In this document: positions 34,361 through 41,564 of the stretch, one piece after another
Layout: every line of letters starts with the position of its first letter
Position numbering within the stretch: the first letter of the stretch is position 1
NCBI GenBank assembly: GCA_963781345.1
Contig: CAWAFQ010000013.1
Location: 372,001-436,000, forward strand
Reading direction: 5' to 3'
DNA: 64,000 bases
Source: JBBRHQ01 sp963781345
GTDB lineage: Bacteria; Actinomycetota; Thermoleophilia; Solirubrobacterales; 70-9
Notes under the pieces: generated by a model
What the model saw: only the letters and a program-made list of their open reading frames with translations
Told to the model about the DNA's origin: nothing
The model's database searches: none
Made by a program: the position numbers and the translations under genes

Positions 34361-35086
34361 ATGGCCGCCGGTCGCCTGAGGAGCCGTCTTCCGGGCCTCT
34401 CGGCCCGCAGGGACCGTGGCGGCTGGGACCGCTCCGACAGCGCCACCGCGGGCCTCGCCGCGCTGGCGCTGGGAGGTTTCGGGGCAGTGATCGCCGGCCA
34501 GTACGGAAGGATGCTCGGCCGCCGCAAGCAGGAGCATCCGCAGGGGGACGGACTGATCGAGTCGGCCAACGCCGCCGCCCTCGACACCGTCGGCGTAGCC
34601 CTCGAGGGCTACGCGGCGACTCCCCGCAGCGAGACCGTCCTCTTCAACATCCTCGCCGGCTTCCTCGGCTCGTTCGCGAGCGTGCGGCTCTCGACCTGGG
34701 CGATCCGCGATGACCGCGGGCCCTTCCGCAACGTCCACGTCGGCGGGCGCCACATCCACCACTTCGTCCCGGGAATCCTGGTCTCCTTCGCCGCCGGCAC
34801 GACGGCGCTGCTGACCGACGACGACCATCTCGAGGACAGGCTCGCGATCCCGATGGGGGTCGGGATGGGCCTGACCTTCGACGAGGCTGCGCTTCTGCTC
34901 GACCTGCGCGACGTCTACTGGACCGAGGAGGGCATGTTCAGTGTCCAGGTCAGCCTCGGCCTGACGGCGATCCTCAGCATCGCGATCCTCACCCTGCGCA
35001 TCCTCCGCCGCGGCGAGCGCCGCCAGGAGGAAGCGGGAGTGATCCCGCCCGCCTATCCGCTGGCGCCGCCGCTGCCGATCACCTGA
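34361..35086 (+). CDS. Membrane protein with conserved HIHH motif
   Basis: 241 residues. A hydrophilic N-terminal third, then about four membrane helices. The segment VHVGGRHIHHFVPGILVSF and the following TFDEAALLLDLRDVYWTEEG form a His/acidic cluster recalling an uncharacterised actinobacterial family. The clustered His and Asp/Glu at a membrane face suggest metal binding. It starts 4 bases after the dehydrogenase stop and overlaps the purA 3' end by 34 bases, tail to tail. Confidence 0.72.
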   Translation: MAAGRLRSRLPGLSARRDRGGWDRSDSATAGLAALALGGFGAVIAGQYGRMLGRRKQEHPQGDGLIESANAAALDTVGVALEGYAATPRSETVLFNILAGFLGSFASVRLSTWAIRDDRGPFRNVHVGGRHIHHFVPGILVSFAAGTTALLTDDDHLEDRLAIPMGVGMGLTFDEAALLLDLRDVYWTEEGMFSVQVSLGLTAILSIAILTLRILRRGERRQEEAGVIPPAYPLAPPLPIT

Positions 35087-36450
35087 GGAGAGGTGGCGCC
35101 TGGCGGGCCCACCCCTTCCTCGCCGGCGCCGATCCAGACGACCTGGTCGCGACTCGGCCCGACGCCGACGAGCCGCACGGGGACGCCGACGAAGTCGCTG
35201 ACGTAGCGGATGTAGTCGCGGGCCGCGGCGGGGAGGTCCTCCTCGGTGCGGCAGTCGACGATCTCCTCGGCGAACCCCGGAAGGTCCTCGTACTCGGGCT
35301 CGGCCGAGTGCAGGATCGACTGGTGGTAGGGGAACTCGTCGAAGACGGCGCCCTCCTTTGAGCGGTAGCGCACGGCGACGCGCAGGGGGTCGATCCCGGC
35401 AAGGACGTCGAGCTTGGTGATCACCAGTGAGCTCATCCGGTTGAGCCGTACCGCGTAGCGCATCGCCACGAGGTCGAGCCAGCCGGTGCGCCGCTCGCGC
35501 CCGGTCGTGGTCCCGAACTCGTTGCCGCGCTTGACCATCAGGCGCCCGACGTCATCGGAGAGCTCGGTCGGGAAGGGCCCGGCTCCAACCCGGGTCGTGT
35601 AGGCCTTGGCGATCCCCCAGACCTCGTCGATGTCGGTCGGCCCGACACCCGCGCCGACGCAGGCCGCCCCGGCGATCGGGTTCGACGAGGTGACGAAAGG
35701 GTAAGTGCCGTGGTCGAGGTCGAGAAGGGTCGCCTGGGCGCCTTCGAAGATCACCGTCTGCCCGGCGTCGAGCGACTCCCAGCAGAGTCGTGCGGTGTCT
35801 GCGATGTGGGGCTCGAGCCGGTGGCCGTAGGTGACGTACTCCTCGGTCATCGTGTGCAGGTCGAGGCGGGGGTCGGGAACCCCCTCCTCGGATGATGTCT
35901 CACGCCGCAGTTTGCGGTGCTCGACCGAGAGCTCGCGCAGCGCCTGCTGTTTGGGCTCGAGCGCCGCGAGGATCTTCTTGCGCAGGATCTTCTCGTCGAG
36001 CAGATCCTGGACCCGGATTCCCAGCCGCAACGCCTTATCGGCGTAGCAGGGGCCGATGCCGCGCCGGGTCGTCCCGATCGAGAGCTTCCCGAGCTTCGTC
36101 TCCCCGGCGCTGTCGAGAAGCACGTGGTAGGGCATGATCAGGTGCGCGTTTGCGGAGATCTTCAGGTTGCCGACGTCGACCTCGCGGCGGCGGAGGCCGT
36201 CGATCTCTTCGAGCAGCACCCGCGGGTCGAGAACGACCCCGTTGCCGATCACGCAGGTCCTGTCCGAGTAGAGGATCCCGGAGGGGATCAGGTGGAATTT
36301 GAACTCCTCCCCGTCGCGGACGATCGTGTGGCCGGCGTTGTTGCCGCCCTGGAAGCGCACGATCATCGAGGCGTTCTCGGCGAGCAGGTCGGTGACCTTG
36401 CCCTTGCCCTCGTCGCCCCACTGCGTGCCGACTATGACCACTCCTGGCAT
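35053..36450 (-). CDS. purA: Adenylosuccinate synthetase
   Basis: 465 residues. The GTP-binding N-terminus GTQWGDEGKGKVTDLLAE, QGGNNAGHTIV, TTRRGIGPCYADKALRLGI and TTTGRERRTGWLDLVAMRY are canonical. It makes adenylosuccinate from IMP and aspartate. The last 30 residues or so beyond RDQVVWIGAG are Gly/Pro-rich and extend past the usual 430-residue length; they overlap the HIHH gene. A CATAAT box lies 9 bases before the ATG. Confidence 0.95.
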   Translation of the reverse strand: MPGVVIVGTQWGDEGKGKVTDLLAENASMIVRFQGGNNAGHTIVRDGEEFKFHLIPSGILYSDRTCVIGNGVVLDPRVLLEEIDGLRRREVDVGNLKISANAHLIMPYHVLLDSAGETKLGKLSIGTTRRGIGPCYADKALRLGIRVQDLLDEKILRKKILAALEPKQQALRELSVEHRKLRRETSSEEGVPDPRLDLHTMTEEYVTYGHRLEPHIADTARLCWESLDAGQTVIFEGAQATLLDLDHGTYPFVTSSNPIAGAACVGAGVGPTDIDEVWGIAKAYTTRVGAGPFPTELSDDVGRLMVKRGNEFGTTTGRERRTGWLDLVAMRYAVRLNRMSSLVITKLDVLAGIDPLRVAVRYRSKEGAVFDEFPYHQSILHSAEPEYEDLPGFAEEIVDCRTEEDLPAAARDYIRYVSDFVGVPVRLVGVGPSRDQVVWIGAGEEGVGPPGATSPQVIGSGGASG

Positions 36451-36459
36451 GACCGGGTG

Positions 36460-36465
36460 ATTATG
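36460..36465 (-). promoter_or_regulatory. -10-like box CATAAT before purA
   Basis: Minus-strand CATAAT, 9-base spacer, ATG at 36450. Confidence 0.45.
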
Positions 36466-36498
36466 GAGGCTGGACGGCGGCGGCGCGGGCGGCGGCGC

Positions 36499-37227
36499 TC
36501 AGGCCCCGGGCCGGTGCGCCTGGATCCGCTTGTCAGGACCGAAGAGCGGCAGCGGGTCGCCGCAGATCTCGACCAGGCGCGAGACCGTCCGCGGACCGAT
36601 CTGCTCCTCGAGTTGCTGCTGGTCGAGGTTCGTTGTCACCAGCATCGATCGCTCGGCTTCGTAGCGCTCGTTGACCAGCGCGTAGAGCTGCTCGAGGACC
36701 CAGTCGGAGCGCTTCTCGGCACCGAGGTCGTCGATGTGGAGCAGGTCTACCGAGGTCAGCCGCTCGAAGAAGGAGAGGTAGGAGTCGCCGCCCGGCTCGG
36801 AGTCGTAGGTGCGCCTGATCCGCGCCAGCAGCTTCGGCAGCGAGTAGATCGCGACCGAGTGGCCGGCCTCCAGCGCCATCCGCGAGACCAGCATCGCCAG
36901 CGTCGTCTTGCCGGTGCCGGTGTCGCCCATCAGCCAGAGGCCGCGGCCGGCGGCGAGGTTCTGATCGAGCTCCTCGACCCAGCGGCGGACGATCCGCACC
37001 ACCATCGCATCGATCTGCGTCACCGGAGGGCGCTCGAAGGAGACCCCGCGGTAGCGCGCCGGAATCACCGAGGAGACACCCTTCGTCCGCGCCCTGCCGA
37101 TCCGCTGCGCCCTGCAGTCGCAGGGGCGGGCGACGTCCTCGGGGCCGAGGATCCAACCAGAGCCGTCGCAGACGCCCAGCGGACACGCGGGCTCGGCCTC
37201 GAGCCGGCTTGCGGCGGAGATGGCCAT
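36499..37227 (-). CDS. DnaC/DnaI-like helicase loader ATPase
   Basis: 242 residues. An N-terminal Cys-rich segment (ACPLGVCDGSGW; RPCDCRAQR) resembles the zinc element of DnaI, followed by an AAA+ domain with Walker A GDTGTGKTTLAM, Walker B LLHIDDLGAEK and sensor TTNLDQQQLEEQIGPR. Its ATG overlaps the dnaB stop (TGATG), so it very probably loads the DnaB helicase onto DNA. Confidence 0.88.
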   Translation of the reverse strand: MAISAASRLEAEPACPLGVCDGSGWILGPEDVARPCDCRAQRIGRARTKGVSSVIPARYRGVSFERPPVTQIDAMVVRIVRRWVEELDQNLAAGRGLWLMGDTGTGKTTLAMLVSRMALEAGHSVAIYSLPKLLARIRRTYDSEPGGDSYLSFFERLTSVDLLHIDDLGAEKRSDWVLEQLYALVNERYEAERSMLVTTNLDQQQLEEQIGPRTVSRLVEICGDPLPLFGPDKRIQAHRPGA

Positions 37228-38642
37228 CAGATCCCGGCGGCGTCGGCGACGGGTGGGCCCTCGCCCGCAGGCTGCTCAATCGGCCGGTCGTCCTGGGCGC
37301 GGTCGAGGAAGCGCGGGAAGCGCTCGATGAATGCGAGCCGGGCCCTTCCGATCGGCCCGTTGCGGTGCTTGGCGACGATCAGCTCGGCGATCCCCTGGTC
37401 CTCGGTGTCGGGGTCGTAGTACTCGTCGCGGTAGAGGAAGGCGACGACGTCGGCGTCCTGCTCGATCTGGCCGGACTCACGCAGGTCGGAGAGGATCGGC
37501 CGCTTGTCGGGCCGCTGCTCGGGGGCGCGGGAGAGCTGGCTGATCGCGATCACGGGAATGTCCAGCTCGCGGGCGAGGATCTTCAGCCCGCGGCTCATCT
37601 GGCCGACCTGCTCGACCCGGTTCGCCCTCGGGTCATCAGCGCGCATCAGTTGCATGTAGTCGACGATCACGGCTCCAAGGCCGCCACGTGACTGCTCCTG
37701 GGCGTGCAGCCGCCGCGCCTTCGCTCGCAGGTCGAGCATTCCGAGGTCGGAGGAGTCGTCGATCCACAGCGGAGCGCGCTCGAGCTCGTTGCAGGCCCGC
37801 ACCACCTTCGGCCAGTCCTTCTGCGAGACCTTCCCCTTGCGCAGCCTCTCTCCGGGAATCCGCGCCCGGCAGGCGATGAAGCGCTGCGCCAGCTCGACCT
37901 CCGACATCTCCATCGAGAAGAACGCGACCGGAAGGTCGTACTTCATTGACATGTTCTCGGCCATGTTGGCGACGATCGCCGATTTCCCCATCGCCGGTCG
38001 TGCCGCCAAGACGATCAGGTTCCCCGGCTGGAACCCCCCGGTGATGCTGTCGATGTCGCGGAATCCCGAGGGAGTTCCGGTCATCTCGGTCTCGCCGCTG
38101 GAGAGCTTCTCGAGGCGGTCGAGCTCGTCGATCAGGATCTCATCGACGCGGCGGAAGTCGCTCGCCTGTTCCTCGTGGGCGACCTCGAAGAGGAGCTTCT
38201 CTGCCCGCTCGGCGAGGATCCTCGGCTCACCCTCGCGTTCATGGACCCACGACTGGATCTCCTGGCCGGCGCCGAGCAGCCGCCGCAGGAGGGCGTTCTG
38301 CTGGACGATCTCGGCGTAGTGCTTGGCGTTGCCGGCGGCCGGGACCTTTGCCGCGAGCTCGGAGACGTAGTGCTTGCCGCCGGCGTCCTCGATCTGGCCG
38401 TGCTGGGTCAGCGCCTCGATCACGCTCAGCTCGTCCACCGGCTTCGAGGCGGCGTAGAGGTCGTGGATGCGGGAGAAGACGATCTGGTGCTTGTCGAGGT
38501 AGAAGTCCTCGGGCTTCAGCTTGACCTCGTCGATGACCCGAGTCAGCGCTCCCTGCGCCACCAGCATCGAGCCGAGGACGGACTCCTCGACCTCGATGTT
38601 CTGGGGTGGGACCTGGCTTGTGGGGTTCTGCGCCATCGCCAA
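37227..38642 (-). CDS. dnaB: Replicative DNA helicase DnaB
   Basis: 471 residues. The N-terminal primase-interaction domain (SVLGSMLVAQGALTRVIDEV) is followed by the RecA-like motor with Walker A ARPAMGKSAIVANMAEN, the DLGMLDLRAKARRL region, VIVDYMQLMRA and the DNA-binding loop. No intein interrupts it. It unwinds DNA at the replication fork. It lies in the usual rpsF-ssb-rpsR-rplI-dnaB order. Confidence 0.96.
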   Translation of the reverse strand: MAMAQNPTSQVPPQNIEVEESVLGSMLVAQGALTRVIDEVKLKPEDFYLDKHQIVFSRIHDLYAASKPVDELSVIEALTQHGQIEDAGGKHYVSELAAKVPAAGNAKHYAEIVQQNALLRRLLGAGQEIQSWVHEREGEPRILAERAEKLLFEVAHEEQASDFRRVDEILIDELDRLEKLSSGETEMTGTPSGFRDIDSITGGFQPGNLIVLAARPAMGKSAIVANMAENMSMKYDLPVAFFSMEMSEVELAQRFIACRARIPGERLRKGKVSQKDWPKVVRACNELERAPLWIDDSSDLGMLDLRAKARRLHAQEQSRGGLGAVIVDYMQLMRADDPRANRVEQVGQMSRGLKILARELDIPVIAISQLSRAPEQRPDKRPILSDLRESGQIEQDADVVAFLYRDEYYDPDTEDQGIAELIVAKHRNGPIGRARLAFIERFPRFLDRAQDDRPIEQPAGEGPPVADAAGI

Positions 38643-38776
38643 TCAGTGTCGGGTCCAGGTCGGCGGAACGCTGCTGCGTCGCCGCTCCCTCGGGCCGCCA
38701 CCACCAAACCACACCGCGAGTGGAGCCGTGCGCGGGGAATGCGGGTTTTCCGCAACCTTTCGCGCGCGGAAGTGTG

Positions 38777-38844
38777 ACGGCGCTTCTCCAAAGCGCCAGG
38801 AGCTAGTTCTACGGCGCTTACCCGGAGCGCCGGGAGCTACTTCT
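38777..38844 (-). repeat. Two tandem 34-base hairpin repeats after rplI
   Basis: 38777-38810 and 38811-38844 are imperfect tandem copies; the second includes the rplI stop codon. On the minus strand each contains a hairpin: GGCGCTT-TGGAG-AAGCGCC in the distal copy and GGCGCT-AGCGCC in the proximal copy. They may terminate or process the ribosomal transcript. Confidence 0.6.
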
Positions 38845-39289
38845 GCTCGGCGACGATCGTCTTCACCGAGGCGACGGCGCCGCCGGGGATCTCGATGTCG
38901 ACCATATAGGTGCCGGTCTCGTGGATCGGCTGCTCGAGCCTGATCTTGCGCCGGTCGATGCGCAGGTCGCGGGCGTCGCGAATCGCCTCGGCGATCTCCT
39001 TCGTGGTGACGGATCCGAAGAGCCTGCCGTCCTCGCCGGCGCGATGGTGGATCGTCAGCACGGTCTTCGAGAGCAGGGCCGCCGTCTGCTCGGCCCGGGC
39101 CGCGGCCTCGCGCTCGGCGCGCTCGGCGGCCTCACGGCGACGCTGCGCCTCGAGCAGTGCGGCGTCGGTCGCCGGCTGGGCAAGCTTGCGCGGCACCAGG
39201 TAGTTGCGGAGGTACCCGGGGGAGACGTCGACCGCGTCGCCGCGGCTGCCGAGGTCCTCGACGTCGGCGAGGAGGATCGCCTGCGCCAT
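38837..39289 (-). CDS. rplI: 50S ribosomal protein L9
   Basis: 150 residues. The N-terminal rRNA-binding domain (ILLADVEDLGSRGDAVDVSP; GYLRNYLVPRKLAQPAT) is joined by the long helix to the C-terminal domain (VTTKEIAEAIRDARDLRIDR). The start overlaps the rpsR stop by one base (TGATG). Confidence 0.96.
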   Translation of the reverse strand: MAQAILLADVEDLGSRGDAVDVSPGYLRNYLVPRKLAQPATDAALLEAQRRREAAERAEREAAARAEQTAALLSKTVLTIHHRAGEDGRLFGSVTTKEIAEAIRDARDLRIDRRKIRLEQPIHETGTYMVDIEIPGGAVASVKTIVAEQK

Positions 39290-39546
39290 CAGCGCTCCCC
39301 GACGTAGGGCAGCAGTGCGATCTCCCGGGCGCGCTTCACCGCCACTGCGAGCTGGCGCTGGTGCTTGCGCGAGAGTCCGGTGACGCGGCGCGAGCGCATC
39401 TTGCCCTTGTCGGAGATGAAGCGCCGCAGAAGATTGAGGTCCTTGTAGTCGATCTCGTCGACGTTGAGCCGCGTGTACTTGCGCGGGCGCATCCTGTCGG
39501 AAGGCCGACGGCCGCGACGCGCTGGTGCTTCTCTGGTCCTTGCCAC
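39289..39546 (-). CDS. rpsR: 30S ribosomal protein S18
   Basis: 85 residues; VDEIDYKDLNLLRRFISDKG and RRVTGLSRKHQRQLAVAVKR are the S18 core. GTG start. No CxxC zinc pair near the start, so this is the zinc-free form. A 249-base gap separates it from ssb upstream. Confidence 0.95.
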   Translation of the reverse strand: MARTREAPARRGRRPSDRMRPRKYTRLNVDEIDYKDLNLLRRFISDKGKMRSRRVTGLSRKHQRQLAVAVKRAREIALLPYVGER

Positions 39547-39570
39547 GTTTCCGGTGTCCTTACGTAGAAG

Positions 39571-39593
39571 TCGCCCGGCGGTTGACCGGGCGA
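39571..39593 (-). other. Perfect hairpin upstream of rpsR
   Basis: TCGCCCGG and CCGGGCGA (8-base perfect stem, 7-base loop) lie 25 bases before the rpsR start. The surrounding 39594-39795 holds no gene but further GC-rich inverted repeats, for example CAGGCCC/GGGCCTG. Attenuator, processing site or repeat remnant are all possible. Confidence 0.5.
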
Positions 39594-39795
39594 GCCGAAC
39601 AACGGGATCGTAGCGACTGGCTCCAAATCACGAGGCCCCCACCCGCGCCCCCACCCGTGGACCGGGGCGCAGGCCCCTTGCGGAGCCCCGCGGGCCTGGC
39701 CCTCCCAACTCCCGACCCTGGGCTCAGAACCTGGACCTTACGGGCCCCACCCGCGAACCTCGGGGGCAGGGCCCTCCCGTGGAGCTCCCGGGGGC

Positions 39796-40263
39796 CTAGA
39801 AGGGGATGTCGTCGTCGCCGCTGCTGCCGACCGCGGCGCCGTCGAAGTCCGAGGTGTCGGCCGGCACGTCGGAGCCGGCGGTGAAGCCGTTTCCGTTGCC
39901 CTCGCCACCACCGCCACCACCGCCGTCGCGGGAGCCGAGGAACTGGACCGAGTCGGCGATCACCTCGACGTTCTGGCGCTTGGTGCCGTCCTTGGCCTCC
40001 CACTCACGCCACTCGAGGCGCCCGTCGATCGCGACCGGCCGCCCCTTGCTGAGGTAGTTCGAGCAGTTCTCGCCCTGCGCGCCCCAGACGGTGATGTCGA
40101 AGTAGTTGGGCTTGTCGATCCACTCTCCGCTTGCGTTCTTGCGGCGACTGTTGACCGCGAGCCGAAGACTGCAGACGGAGGTGCCGCTCGGCGTGCTTCG
40201 AAGCTCCGGATCCCGGGTCAGATTCCCGGTCAGGATGACCCTGTTGATGTTTGTGGCTGCCAC
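39796..40263 (-). CDS. ssb: Single-stranded DNA-binding protein
   Basis: 155 residues from the GTG at 40263 (VAATNINRVILTGNLTRDPE). The OB fold runs to about residue 105 (TSVCSLRLAVNSRRK; NYFDITVWGAQGENCSNYLS), then a Gly-rich linker and the acidic tip DDDIPF that binds partner proteins. A longer reading to 40356 adds residues with no SSB character. Confidence 0.95.
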   Translation of the reverse strand: MAATNINRVILTGNLTRDPELRSTPSGTSVCSLRLAVNSRRKNASGEWIDKPNYFDITVWGAQGENCSNYLSKGRPVAIDGRLEWREWEAKDGTKRQNVEVIADSVQFLGSRDGGGGGGGEGNGNGFTAGSDVPADTSDFDGAAVGSSGDDDIPF

Positions 40264-40388
40264 TTCTCTCTCGCTCTCCTCGATCTGGTTTCTGGACAGC
40301 AGTCTAAGAGGGCGATCGGCGCGATCTCCCCCCCTCGGCAAAGGCAATTGGCCCAAACTGCGGGCAAAGCACTCGAGCTTCGGGGCCG

Positions 40389-40799
40389 CTACTCCTCGTC
40401 GCGGTGCTCGTTGCGAGATCCGCGATCGCCGCGCTCCCCGCGATCGCCGCGATCGCGCGAAGGCGCTGGAGCGCCGGCCGCGGGTGGTGCACCAAGCACG
40501 GGGGCTTCAGGATCGACCCTGAAGACCCGGAAGCGAAGGACACCGTCGGTGATCTTGAGGTTGTGGTCGAGCTGGCCGAGGAGCTCACTCGGAGCCTCGA
40601 AGCGAAACCAGCGATAGTCGGCCTCGGTGTGCTGCTCGATCTCGTAGGCCATCTTCCGCACGCCCCAGGTGTTCTCGTGCTTGAGGGCGCCGCCGGACTC
40701 GATCTGACCGCGAGCTTCCTGCGCGAGCGCGTCGCGGGCAGCGTCCTCCAACCCGGGGTCGAGCATGAGGACCAGTTCGTATTCGCGCGACTCAGCCAA
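40389..40799 (-). CDS. rpsF: 30S ribosomal protein S6
   Basis: 136 residues. The S6 core (REYELVLMLDPGLEDAARDA; GVRKMAYEIEQHTEADYRWF) is followed by a long Arg/Glu/Asp-rich tail (DRGDRGERGDRGSRNEHRDE), unusual in E. coli-type S6 but seen in actinobacteria. TTG start with TATAGT upstream. First gene of the rpsF-ssb-rpsR-rplI run. Confidence 0.95.
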   Translation of the reverse strand: MAESREYELVLMLDPGLEDAARDALAQEARGQIESGGALKHENTWGVRKMAYEIEQHTEADYRWFRFEAPSELLGQLDHNLKITDGVLRFRVFRVDPEAPVLGAPPAAGAPAPSRDRGDRGERGDRGSRNEHRDEE

Positions 40800-40810
40800 A
40801 GCGGCGGCGG

Positions 40811-40816
40811 ACTATA
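40811..40816 (-). promoter_or_regulatory. -10-like box TATAGT before rpsF
   Basis: Minus-strand TATAGT, 11-base spacer, TTG at 40799. Confidence 0.45.
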
Positions 40817-40895
40817 GCGATGAGCCGCATGAGACCGCCGAATCAGCGGCGGGGGAGAGAGCGGCGACCTGGCGGCTCATCGAGGAATGGGAAGG

Positions 40896-41432
40896 ATGCG
40901 CGTCCGCTGGCCGAGCGCGGTGAGAGCGGTGATCGCGGCGGCCGTGGCGCTGGCCGGAGTCGCCCTCGCGCCGGGGATGCTCGAGGCACCGGCCCCGCCG
41001 CGGCTCGCAGCCGATGTCGGTTTGCCGAGGGAACCGGCGCCCACCGCCGCGACCGCGCCGCCCGGGCGCCGGGCGGCCATGCTCCGGAATCACCGCGCCG
41101 GGTCCACGGCCCGGCGGCGGCAGGGGAAGTCGCCCACCCGCCGGGCTGCGAGGGGCCGGGCTGCGAGCGGCCGGGCTGCGAAGGACCGGGCTGCGAGCGG
41201 CCGGGCTGCAAGGGGCGGGGCCGCTAAGCACGGGACGACGAGGCGCCGGCCGCCGCACCGCGGGGGCTCCACCGGTCGCCGCCACGACCACCCGGGGCCG
41301 CGGTCTACGGCGCCCGCATCGCCGCCACGGGCCCCGGCACCCCCGACCCCTCTGGCTCCGCCCGCACCGCCGGCACCATCACCACCACCACCTCCTCCCG
41401 GTGACGGCTCACAGGAGTTCGCGCCCCGATGA
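40896..41432 (+). CDS. Secreted low-complexity Ala/Arg- and Pro-rich protein
   Basis: 178 residues from ATG 40896 (an ATG three codons earlier is possible). A signal peptide (AVRAVIAAAVALAGVALAPG) is followed by a short unique region, five copies of a 5-residue basic repeat (GRAAS/KDRAA type) and a Pro-rich C-terminus. Codon third positions are strongly GC, favouring this strand over the antisense frame, but low complexity makes the call uncertain. It diverges from rpsF. Confidence 0.5.
   Translation: MRVRWPSAVRAVIAAAVALAGVALAPGMLEAPAPPRLAADVGLPREPAPTAATAPPGRRAAMLRNHRAGSTARRRQGKSPTRRAARGRAASGRAAKDRAASGRAARGGAAKHGTTRRRPPHRGGSTGRRHDHPGPRSTAPASPPRAPAPPTPLAPPAPPAPSPPPPPPGDGSQEFAPR
41141..41215 (+). 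repeat. Minisatellite, five 15-base units
   Basis: Units begin CCGGGCTGC and differ at a few bases; the array stays in frame (five residues each). Confidence 0.8.
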
Positions 41433-41499
41433 CGCTGGGATCAGCGACGGGTGGAATCCGTCCCCCATATCGTCGAAATCCACCCATCGCGATCGCCGG

Positions 41500-41560
41500 G
41501 CGGCCAAGCTGCCCTGACGCGCCCGCCTAGCCCCGGCGCCAAGGTGCCCTGACGCTCCCG
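41500..41560. repeat. Two 26-base direct repeats, each with a small inverted repeat
   Basis: 41500-41525 and 41535-41560 match at 22 of 26 bases and share GCCCTGACGC. The second contains GGCGCC-AA-GGTGCC. They lie just past the 3' end of the hydrolase gene (minus strand). Confidence 0.6.
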
Positions 41561-41564
41561 ATAC

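Noticed and set aside
40812..41291. Minus-strand open frame opposite the secreted low-complexity protein
   Set aside because: It only mirrors the GC-rich minisatellite; no signal, motif or start context, and the plus strand has a good signal peptide.
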